Below, one piece after another: positions 1 through 5,641 of a DNA stretch of 8,482 bases. This DNA is from Chloroflexota bacterium (lineage in GTDB: Bacteria; Chloroflexota; Limnocylindria; Limnocylindrales; CSP1-4), in the NCBI GenBank assembly GCA_025355255.1, contig JANYAA010000504.1, positions 1 to 8,482 on the forward strand. Direction: 5' to 3'. A program made the translations under genes and the position numbers. The notes under the pieces were generated by a model that was not told where the DNA came from, searched no databases, and saw only the letters and a program-made list of their open reading frames with translations. Position 1 is the stretch's first letter. Each line of letters starts with the position of its first letter.

Positions 1-607
1 CGATGTACTCCTTCAGGATGTCGTTCTGCGTGGTGCCCGAGACGTCCGCGCGCGCCACCCCCTGCTTCTCCGCGGCCGCCACGTACATGGCCAGCAGGAT
101 TGGCGCCGTGGCGTTGATCGTCATGGACGTGCTCACGGTGCTCAGCGGGATCTTGTTGAACAGCACCTCCATGTCGGCGAGCGAGCTCACCGGCACACCA
201 ACGCGACCTACCTCGCCCTCCGCCTCGGGCGCATCGGCGTCGTAGCCCATCTGCGTGGGCAAATCGAACGCCACCGACAGCCCCGTCTGACCCTGCTCAA
301 GCAGGTAGCGGAAGCGCTCGTTGGTCTCAGCGGCGGTGGCGAAGCCCGCGTACTGGCGCATCGTCCAGAAGCGGGAGCGGTACATCGTGGCCTGGACGCC
401 CCGCGTGAACGGGTATTCGCCCGGCAGCCCCAGATCGCGCGCCGGATCAAAGTCCGGCAGGTCCGCCGGCGTGTAGACGTCCGCGACGGGGATCTCCGAG
501 GTGGTGACGAAGGCGTCTTTGCGCTCCGACGCGCCCTTGAGCGACTTCGCGCGCGTGGTTCTGCGCCAGCGCTCGACTGCCGCCGTGCCCTCGGTCTCCT
601 CGCTCAC
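1..607 (-). CDS. Methylmalonyl-CoA mutase, N-terminal part of the catalytic subunit (3' end outside window)
   Basis: This is the beginning of an adenosylcobalamin-dependent acyl-CoA mutase, which interconverts (R)-methylmalonyl-CoA and succinyl-CoA in the cytoplasm. About 202 residues are visible. They show the family landmarks [43 protein letters not shown] and [11 protein letters not shown] in the expected order. The Tyr of ATMY is the residue that methylmalonyl-CoA mutases keep and isobutyryl-CoA mutases usually change to Phe, which favours the methylmalonyl substrate. The Arg that would settle it lies outside the window. The start is GTG at 605-607, with GAGG about 7 bases upstream and only 14 bases after the stop of the biotin carrier gene, so it is co-transcribed and probably translationally coupled. 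The short N-terminus (about 50 residues before the core) suits the separate large-subunit type, but whether the B12 domain is fused cannot be seen. The reading frame is intact to the window edge. Confidence 0.93.
   Translation of the reverse strand, partial: MSEETEGTAAVERWRRTTRAKSLKGASERKDAFVTTSEIPVADVYTPADLPDFDPARDLGLPGEYPFTRGVQATMYRSRFWTMRQYAGFATAAETNERFRYLLEQGQTGLSVAFDLPTQMGYDADAPEAEGEVGRVGVPVSSLADMEVLFNKIPLSTVSTSMTINATAPILLAMYVAAAEKQGVARADVSGTTQNDILKEYI
515..530. repeat. Decayed copy of the palindromic repeat inside the mutase gene
   Basis: The sequence is GTCTTTGCGCTCCGAC. The left half is a perfect match to the repeat, while three positions of the right half differ. Outer symmetry is kept (GCGTC at 513-517 against GACGC at 528-532). 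It encodes ASERKDA near the start of methylmalonyl-CoA mutase. It may be a weak site or a coincidence forced by the protein sequence. Confidence 0.35.
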
Positions 608-621
608 CCGTTCCCTCGTCT

Positions 622-1320
622 CTAGCTGATCACGACCAGGAGGTCGCCGACGTCGATATTGGCCCCTTGGGCGACGCCGACCCGGGAGATGGTGCCATCC
701 CTTGGCGCTCTGAGCTCGTTTTGCATCTTCATGGCTTCAACCACGAGCAGCTGCTGGCCTGCGGTGACCGCGTCGCCGGGCTTGACGGAGATGGAGACGA
801 CCTTGCCCGGGATGATCGCCTTGACTTCGAGCGGGCCGCCGTGGCCGCTGGCGGCTCTGCCGCGGGTGGCGCGCTCGCGGAGCGCTGCGATCCGCTCCGA
901 TTCCGCGTCAACCTCAAAGCGGAAGCCGTCAACGAGCACTTCGCGGCGGGTGATCCCGCCCTCGGCGGCGGTGCCGGGCTCCAGAATCACGGCTGTACGG
1001 ACGCCGGCCTCGACCAGGACGAACCGGGTGCCGCCCGCAGCATGCAGTGCGGCGTCGGTGGGCGCGTCGTCCACGAGCGGATGGTGGTCCGGCGCGGGTT
1101 CTCCGGTGTTCGAGGGAGCCTTCTGGGCCGGCCGGGGCACCGCAACCCCGCCAAGCGGGCCGTGACCGGTGGCCGGATTGCCCATTCGCAGCGGTTCTGC
1201 AGCCGGTGAAACGCGAATTGCGGGCTCCTCGGCGAGCCGGGACGCCGGCGCAAGGCGAATCCGGACCGCGCGAGGGTCAGACGGCGGCGGCGTGGCCGCA
1301 GGCTTGCTCAACTCGGCCAT
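622..1320 (-). CDS. Biotin carboxyl carrier protein of acyl-CoA carboxylase (free-standing C-terminal part of a PccA-like chain)
   Basis: This 232-residue protein carries the biotin that shuttles CO2 from the biotin carboxylase to the carboxyltransferase. Residues about 162-232 form a typical biotinyl domain, with the biotinylation motif [10 protein letters not shown] and the target lysine at position 198. Residues about 98-155 ([11 protein letters not shown], then AALRERA) resemble the linker region that precedes the carrier domain in one-piece PccA/AccA subunits, where it contacts the beta subunit. Residues 1-95 are Pro/Ala-rich and look disordered. The ATG at 1318-1320 has GGAG 7 bases upstream and overlaps the end of the biotin carboxylase gene by 13 bases, so translation is likely coupled. 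In most actinobacterial and proteobacterial relatives this segment is fused to the biotin carboxylase. Here it is a separate gene. It could serve more than one carboxylase, but the operon points to propionyl-CoA. Confidence 0.9.
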   Translation of the reverse strand: MAELSKPAATPPPSDPRAVRIRLAPASRLAEEPAIRVSPAAEPLRMGNPATGHGPLGGVAVPRPAQKAPSNTGEPAPDHHPLVDDAPTDAALHAAGGTRFVLVEAGVRTAVILEPGTAAEGGITRREVLVDGFRFEVDAESERIAALRERATRGRAASGHGGPLEVKAIIPGKVVSISVKPGDAVTAGQQLLVVEAMKMQNELRAPRDGTISRVGVAQGANIDVGDLLVVIS

Positions 1321-2918
1321 CGGTCCACTCCCTGCGCGCGTGCGCAGCGACGCCAGGCGCCGCTCACGGTGGCTCCCCCACCTCCCGGTCCCCCACCATA
1401 CGGATCCGGGAGTGTGGCGGGCGATGCGGCAGCGCCTGCCAGGGCGCCCGCCGCAGCGCCGGATCCGTCCAGCACGGCCAAACCTGTGGCCAGCAGCGCC
1501 TTGCGAACGGCCTCCGTCCGGGCAGCCGCACCGTCCCAGTTCACCTCAACCCAGCCTGTGGACAGCTCCCCGCGGCGGAACGCGTCGCTCCGGGCAACCA
1601 CGCGGTGGAACGGCAGCGTGGTCTGGACGCCGCCGATCTCGGTTTCGTCCAGGGCCCGGCGCAGCCGGGCGATGGCCGCATCCCGGTTGGGTGCATGGAC
1701 CATCAGCTTGGCGATGAGGTTGTCGTAATCCGGCGGGACGCGGTCCCCGGCCTCGATAGCGGTGTCAACCCGGACGCCCGGACCGGACGGCATCGTCCAG
1801 CGGCCAACCCGACCTGGGGTGGGCGCGAACGCCCGCGATGGATCCTCAGCAGCGATGCGGACCTCGATGGAGTGCGACGACGGGGTGGCAGCCCGCTCCC
1901 CCGCCGCCAGCACCTCGGCGCTCAGCGGAGCTCCCCCGGCAATACGGAACTGTTCCCGAACGATGTCCACCCCGGCAACCAGCTCGGTGACGCCGTGCTC
2001 CACTTGGAGCCGCGTATTGACCTCAAGGAACCAGAAGTTGCCGTCCGGGTCGTGGAGGAACTCGCAGGTGGCTGCGTTTCGGAGCCCGGCGGCCTCGGCC
2101 AGCCGGATGGCCAGCCCGTGCAGGTGGCGGCGCTGTGCTTCGGTGAGACCCGGCGCGGGTGCCTCCTCAACCAGCTTCTGGTGCCGGCGCTGCAGCGAGC
2201 AGTCCCGCTCACCCAAGGCCACCACCTTGCCATAGGCGTCGGCGAGAAGCTGTACCTCGATGTGGCGGGCCGGGAGGATCTCACGCTCGAGGTACACCGA
2301 GCCGTCGCCAAAGGCCGATGCGGCCTCCCCGCTGCCCGACACGAGCGCGGCTGCCAGATCCTCCGGCCGGGTGACGCGGCGCATACCACGCCCACCGCCA
2401 CCCGCCGCAGCTTTGACGAGGAGGGGGAACCCGATGCGCTTGGCGGTGGCGATGATCTCCGCCACCTGGTCTGGATGGTCCACCGGGGCGGGCTCAAGCG
2501 TGCCGGGGACGGACGGGACGTCCACCTTGGCCGCAAGCCTGCGGGCGTGGAGCTTGTCACCAAGCGCGTCGATGGCCTCCGACGATGGCCCGACGAACAC
2601 GAGCCCCGCAGCCTCCACCGCCCGGGCGAAGGCCGCCCGCTCAGCGAGGAATCCATAGCCCGGATGGATGGCCTGGGCGCCCATGGCCAGCGCGGCCTCC
2701 ACCACCGCGTCAATTCGGAGGTAGCTCTCAGACGGCGGCGGCGGTCCCAAGCGAACGGCAGCATCGGCCAGGCGCACATGGGCCGCGGCAACGTCGGCGT
2801 CGCTGTAGACAGCGACCGCCTCCATGCCCATCTCGTGACAGGCCCTGATGATTCGTACCGCAATCTCGCCGCGGTTGGCAATCAGCACGCGCCGGAACGG
2901 CGGCGGCTCAACGGTCAT
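1308..2918 (-). CDS. Biotin carboxylase subunit of acyl-CoA (propionyl-CoA) carboxylase
   Basis: This 536-residue enzyme uses ATP and bicarbonate to carboxylate biotin on the carrier protein. The biotin carboxylase core is complete: RVLIANRGEIA (10-20), HPGYGFLAE (85-93), the nucleotide-binding Lys within GDK (120-122), the glycine-rich ATP lid KAAAGGGGRGMR (169-180), RHIEVQLL (217-224), ERDCSLQRRHQKLVEEAP (236-253) and the catalytic EVNTRLQVEH (298-307, with Glu298, Asn300 and Arg302). One oddity is that the Pro usually found straight after this motif is Gly308. The core ends near residue 450-470. The rest is a Gly/Ala/Pro-rich tail with no carrier domain, since that is encoded by the next, overlapping gene. 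The ATG at 2916-2918 has GGGGAG 6 bases upstream. The stop of pccB lies 51 bases upstream, in the same operon. The subunit could be shared with acetyl-CoA carboxylase. Propionyl-CoA is inferred from the partner beta subunit and the mutase. Confidence 0.93.
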   Translation of the reverse strand: MTVEPPPFRRVLIANRGEIAVRIIRACHEMGMEAVAVYSDADVAAAHVRLADAAVRLGPPPPSESYLRIDAVVEAALAMGAQAIHPGYGFLAERAAFARAVEAAGLVFVGPSSEAIDALGDKLHARRLAAKVDVPSVPGTLEPAPVDHPDQVAEIIATAKRIGFPLLVKAAAGGGGRGMRRVTRPEDLAAALVSGSGEAASAFGDGSVYLEREILPARHIEVQLLADAYGKVVALGERDCSLQRRHQKLVEEAPAPGLTEAQRRHLHGLAIRLAEAAGLRNAATCEFLHDPDGNFWFLEVNTRLQVEHGVTELVAGVDIVREQFRIAGGAPLSAEVLAAGERAATPSSHSIEVRIAAEDPSRAFAPTPGRVGRWTMPSGPGVRVDTAIEAGDRVPPDYDNLIAKLMVHAPNRDAAIARLRRALDETEIGGVQTTLPFHRVVARSDAFRRGELSTGWVEVNWDGAAARTEAVRKALLATGLAVLDGSGAAAGALAGAAASPATLPDPYGGGPGGGGATVSGAWRRCARAQGVDRWPS

Positions 2919-2938
2919 CGCTGACTCCCCAACCCTGC

Positions 2939-2954
2939 GTCTTTACGCAAAGAC
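2939..2954. repeat. Palindromic repeat, copy upstream of the biotin carboxylase gene
   Basis: The sequence is GTCTTTACGCAAAGAC, 7 of 8 base pairs symmetric. It lies in the 51-base gap between the pccB stop and the biotin carboxylase start, ending 20 bases before the ATG and just upstream of its ribosome-binding site. It differs from the copies at 4554 and 6191 at two positions. It could also form a small RNA hairpin in the operon transcript, but there is no T-tract, so it is not a terminator. Confidence 0.7.
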
Positions 2955-2969
2955 ATGGCTGACCTCCAC

Positions 2970-4523
2970 TCAGAGCGGGATGTTGCCATGCTTCTTCCTG
3001 GGGTTCGTGTCCCGCTTGTCCGCGAGGATCTCCAGCGCCCGCACGAGCCTTGGACGCGTCTCATGCGGGAGGATGACCTCATCGATGTAGCCGCGCGATG
3101 CGGCGACGTACGGGTTGCTGAACTCCGCCTCGTATTCGGCAACGAGACGCTTGCGTTCAGCGAGTGGATCGTCGGCCTTGTCGATGGCGTCCTTGAAGAT
3201 GATGTTGACCGCGCCCTCCGCGCCCATCACCGCGATCTCGGCGGTGGGCCACGCGAAATTGAGGTCGCCGCGGATGTGCTTGCTGCTCATGACGTCGTAT
3301 GCGCCGCCGTACGCCTTGCGCGTAATCACGGTCACCTTGGGCACCGTGGCCTCGCAGTACGCGTACAGCAGCTTCGCGCCGTGCTTGATGATCCCGCCGT
3401 GCTCCTGCCCTACCCCGGGCAGGAACCCGGGCACATCGACAAACGTGAGCAGCGGGACGTTGAACGCGTCGCAGGTGCGCACGAAGCGAGCGGCCTTGAT
3501 GGACGCGTCGATGTCGAGCGCGCCAGCGAGCACTGCAGGCTGCTGCGCCACGATGCCCACCGGGCGCCCGCCCACGCGCGCAAATCCGATGAGGATGTTC
3601 CCCGCCCACGCCGGCTGGATCTCAAAGAAGTCCCCGTCATCAACGATGCGCCGCAGAACGTCATGCATGTCGTAGGGCTTGCTTGGGTCCGCCGGGACCG
3701 CGTCATCGAGCTCCACGTCCTGGCGATCACGCGGGTCCCGCGATGCCGCCAGCGGCGGATCCGCCAGGTTGTTCTGTGGCAAGTGGGCCAGCAGTCGCCG
3801 GACGTGGTCCATCGCCTCGGCCTCGTCGTGGGCCGCCAGGTGGGCAACGCCGCTGCGCGAGGTGTGGACCGTGGCGCCGCCCAGCGCCTCGGCGTCAACC
3901 TCCTCGTGGGTCACCGCCTTCACCACGTTGGGCCCGGTGACGAACATGTAGCTTGTCCCCTCCACCATCACGGTGAAGTCCGTCATCGCCGGTGAATAGA
4001 CCGCCCCGCCCGCGCATGGGCCAAGCACGACAGAGATCTGCGGGACCACACCCGATGCCATCACGTTGCGCAAGAAGATCTCGGCATATCCGCCCAGGGA
4101 GGCGACGCCCTCCTGAATCCGGGCACCACCAGAATCGTTGAGCCCGATGACCGGTGCGCCCACCTTCATGGCAAGGTCCATGACCTTGCAGATCTTCTCG
4201 GCGTAGGCCTCCGACAGTGAGCCGCCGAAGACCGTGAAGTCCTGGCTGAAGACGAAGACCAGCCGGCCCGCAATGGTGCCGTGCCCAGTGATGACGCCAT
4301 CCCCGAGGAAGTGTTGGCGGTCCAGCCCAAACTCCGTGGCCCGGTGCGTGACGAACGCGTCTAGCTCAACGAATGAGCCCGGGTCAAGCAGCAGATCCAG
4401 CCGCTCCCTCGCCGTCAGCTTTCCCCATGCGTGCTGGCGTTCAACCCTGACGGGTCCGCCGCCCTGCAATGCCTCAGCGCGCATCCGCTCAAGGCGCTCA
4501 ATCCGTTCCGCGTTGGTTGACAC
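2970..4523 (-). CDS. pccB: Propionyl-CoA carboxylase beta subunit (carboxyltransferase)
   Basis: This 517-residue carboxyltransferase moves the carboxyl group from carboxybiotin to propionyl-CoA, giving methylmalonyl-CoA. Both crotonase-like halves are present. The N-terminal half has [20 protein letters not shown] (92-111) and SGGARIQEG (131-139). The C-terminal half has [33 protein letters not shown] and the family tail KKHGNIPL. The Asp of GGAYDVM is residue 410 and lies the same distance from the C-terminus as Asp422 of Streptomyces coelicolor PccB, which is known to favour propionyl-CoA over acetyl-CoA, so I call it propionyl-type. Length and both oxyanion-hole regions are normal. The start is GTG at 4521-4523, with GAGGAG 9 bases upstream. 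It is the first gene of the minus-strand operon and diverges from parA. A palindromic repeat (4554-4569) lies 30 bases upstream of the start. Some broad-specificity acyl-CoA carboxylases look the same, so substrate range is less certain than family. Confidence 0.94.
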   Translation of the reverse strand: MSTNAERIERLERMRAEALQGGGPVRVERQHAWGKLTARERLDLLLDPGSFVELDAFVTHRATEFGLDRQHFLGDGVITGHGTIAGRLVFVFSQDFTVFGGSLSEAYAEKICKVMDLAMKVGAPVIGLNDSGGARIQEGVASLGGYAEIFLRNVMASGVVPQISVVLGPCAGGAVYSPAMTDFTVMVEGTSYMFVTGPNVVKAVTHEEVDAEALGGATVHTSRSGVAHLAAHDEAEAMDHVRRLLAHLPQNNLADPPLAASRDPRDRQDVELDDAVPADPSKPYDMHDVLRRIVDDGDFFEIQPAWAGNILIGFARVGGRPVGIVAQQPAVLAGALDIDASIKAARFVRTCDAFNVPLLTFVDVPGFLPGVGQEHGGIIKHGAKLLYAYCEATVPKVTVITRKAYGGAYDVMSSKHIRGDLNFAWPTAEIAVMGAEGAVNIIFKDAIDKADDPLAERKRLVAEYEAEFSNPYVAASRGYIDEVILPHETRPRLVRALEILADKRDTNPRKKHGNIPL

Positions 4524-4553
4524 GTGATGAGGCTCCTCAGGTCAGGGCCGCTC

Positions 4554-4569
4554 GTCTTTGCGCAAGGAC
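4554..4569. repeat. Palindromic repeat, copy in the pccB leader
   Basis: The sequence is GTCTTTGCGCAAGGAC, identical at all 16 positions to the copy inside parB. With one flanking base each side the symmetry covers 18 bases (CGTC at one end, GACG at the other) with one mismatched pair. It lies 30 bases upstream of the pccB GTG start, before the GAGGAG ribosome-binding site. Confidence 0.75.
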
Positions 4570-4584
4570 GGACGGGACATGTGC

Positions 4585-4590
4585 ATTCTA
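4585..4590 (-). promoter_or_regulatory. Possible -10 box of the pccB operon promoter
   Basis: Read on the minus strand this is TAGAAT, one mismatch from TATAAT, at 62-67 bases before the pccB start codon. No good -35 hexamer lies 16-18 bases upstream, so this is weak. If it is used, transcription would begin near 4578 and the palindrome at 4554-4569 would fall just downstream of the start point, a common position for a repressor site. Confidence 0.22.
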
Positions 4591-4720
4591 AGTTCGATGA
4601 GGTGGTTCAGGGCGAGGGCTGGACGGCCCAGAGTTCGGCTGGCGTCACGTCATCAACGGGTCGTAAACGGTGCGTTGTCATTGTCACCCTGGCGGTCCCT
4701 CGGCCCCGACGCAGGCGAAG

Positions 4721-4762
4721 ATATCCACAGAATGGTGCACAACTGGCACCACGTGTGGACAA
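4721..4762. promoter_or_regulatory. Nested inverted repeat with DnaA-box-like ends
   Basis: The left end is ATATCCACA (4721-4729), one mismatch from the DnaA box TTATCCACA. The right end is TGTGGACAA (4754-4762), whose complement TTGTCCACA is a known DnaA-box variant common in high-GC bacteria. Between them TGGTGC (4733-4738) and GCACCA (4746-4751) form an inner inverted repeat around a 7-base spacer, and TCCACA/TGTGGA form the outer arms. The arrangement suits DnaA control of parAB or part of an origin region. No AT-rich unwinding element is visible nearby. Confidence 0.4.
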
Positions 4763-4785
4763 TCCTGCGCGAATCACGGTGCGTG

Positions 4786-4795
4786 ATGACGTCAT
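4786..4795. promoter_or_regulatory. Perfect 10-base palindrome upstream of parA
   Basis: ATGACGTCAT is fully symmetric and lies 81 bases before the parA start. The related half ACGTCATC occurs at 4647-4654 as a match to GATGACGT at 4785-4792. It looks like a dimeric repressor site, but no regulator is encoded in the window and the partner is unknown. Confidence 0.25.
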
Positions 4796-4864
4796 TGGCG
4801 TAGCCGAATTGCGGAGCGGCGCTGTAGCATGCACTCCCTGCCCTACGGATCGCCGGGCGCCATC

Positions 4865-4868
4865 GAGG
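4865..4868 (+). promoter_or_regulatory. Ribosome-binding site that sets the parA start
   Basis: GAGG followed by 8 bases then TTG. This supports the TTG at 4877 over the upstream ATG at 4829. The local sequence GAGGTAAT is repeated exactly before parB (5621-5628). Confidence 0.6.
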
Positions 4869-4876
4869 TAATCCAC

Positions 4877-5641
4877 TTGACGCATGTGATCGCGATCGCC
4901 AACCAGAAGGGTGGCGTGGGCAAGACGACCACCACCATCAACTTGGCGGGCGCGCTGGCCGAAGAGGGCCTGCGCGTGTTGCTCATCGACATGGACCCGC
5001 AGGCGAACCTGACGGCCGGCATGGGCATCAACCTCAACGGCATCGAGCTCTCGATGGCAGACGTGCTCGCGGACGACAAGGCGACCTTCGAACAGGTCAT
5101 CGTCGAAACTGGCACGCCGGGCGTGGACGTGGCACCAGCCCACATCGACCTCGCCAGCACCGAGGGCGAACTGTTCACCGCCCTGGGCCGTGAGGCCATC
5201 CTGCGCGAGGCGATGAGCGACGCGATTGGCAAGTACGACTTCGTGTTGATTGACTGCCCGCCGAACCTTGGGCTGCTCACCGTCAACGGGCTCGTTGCGG
5301 CTGACAGCGTAATCATCCCCGTGCAGACCCAGTTCTACGCGATGAAGGGGCTGAACAACCTGGTGAAGGTCATCGGCGCCATCCGCCACAAGCTCAATCG
5401 GAACCTGCGAATCCTGGGCCTGCTGCCCACGTTCTATGACAGCCGCACCAACCTCGCCCGCGACATGCTCGAGGAGCTGCGGGTGGTGGGCGATCACCAT
5501 GTGTTCAAGACGATCATCCGCAGCAGCGTGAAGCTGGGCGAGGCGCCGCTGGCTGGTCGACCCATCACGGCCTACGCAAGTGCGTCCGAAGCCGCACGGG
5601 CGTACCGCGAGCTTGCCCGGGAGGTAATTGACCTTGGCTAG
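4877..5641 (+). CDS. parA: ParA/Soj chromosome-partitioning ATPase
   Basis: This 254-residue ATPase works with ParB and parS sites to segregate the replicated origin region, binding the nucleoid non-specifically as an ATP dimer. It has the deviant Walker A motif KGGVGKTTTT (signature Lys11, catalytic Lys16), the A' box LLIDMDPQANLTAG (Asp38, Asp40), the Walker B box DFVLIDCPP (Asp126), and the late motif VKLGEAP near the end. It lacks an N-terminal helix-turn-helix, so it belongs with the short chromosomal Soj type and not the long plasmid ParA/SopA type. I take the TTG at 4877-4879 as start because GAGG lies 8 bases upstream and because the protein then begins MTHVIAIANQKGG, as in the family. 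The upstream in-frame ATG at 4829 would add 16 residues that look unrelated to the family. The stop overlaps parB by 8 bases. Confidence 0.93.
   Translation: MTHVIAIANQKGGVGKTTTTINLAGALAEEGLRVLLIDMDPQANLTAGMGINLNGIELSMADVLADDKATFEQVIVETGTPGVDVAPAHIDLASTEGELFTALGREAILREAMSDAIGKYDFVLIDCPPNLGLLTVNGLVAADSVIIPVQTQFYAMKGLNNLVKVIGAIRHKLNRNLRILGLLPTFYDSRTNLARDMLEELRVVGDHHVFKTIIRSSVKLGEAPLAGRPITAYASASEAARAYRELAREVIDLG
5619..5624 (+). promoter_or_regulatory. Ribosome-binding site that sets the parB start
   Basis: GGGAGG lies inside the end of parA, 9 bases before the TTG at 5634. Spacing to the alternative TTG at 5628 is only 3 bases, so the later start is preferred. Confidence 0.6.

Larger units (their letters stand above)
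4524..4876. promoter_or_regulatory. Divergent intergenic region between pccB and parA
   Basis: These 353 bases separate the minus-strand propionyl-CoA operon from plus-strand parAB and must carry promoters for both. I see no convincing protein gene here. Short open frames on both strands lack family sense. Visible elements are the palindromic repeat at 4554-4569, a possible minus-strand -10 at 4585-4590, a tandem hexamer TTGTCATTGTCA (4675-4686), a nested dyad with DnaA-box-like ends (4721-4762), and a perfect 10-base palindrome ATGACGTCAT (4786-4795). No strong sigma70 -35/-10 pair for parA could be identified. Confidence 0.7.

Noticed and set aside
50..70. Possible frameshift in the mutase gene near a run of five C
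   Set aside because: Re-reading the run gives an intact frame through [17 protein letters not shown], as expected for the family.
1203..1212. GGTGAAAC as a canonical parS half-site
   Set aside because: Only one half is present, with no inverted partner, and it lies in the biotin carrier gene.
1047..2924. Plus-strand open frame of 625 codons opposite the biotin carboxylase gene
   Set aside because: It is antisense to a gene with clear family motifs, has Arg/Gly/Pro-rich composition typical of high-GC shadow frames, and shows no recognisable domain.
2955..3995. Plus-strand open frame of 346 codons opposite pccB
   Set aside because: It is a shadow of the carboxyltransferase gene, rich in His/Arg/Val-Asp with no domain.
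4524..4871. Short plus-strand open frames in the pccB-parA intergenic region
   Set aside because: They have no family resemblance and no good ribosome-binding site, and they span regulatory-looking dyads.
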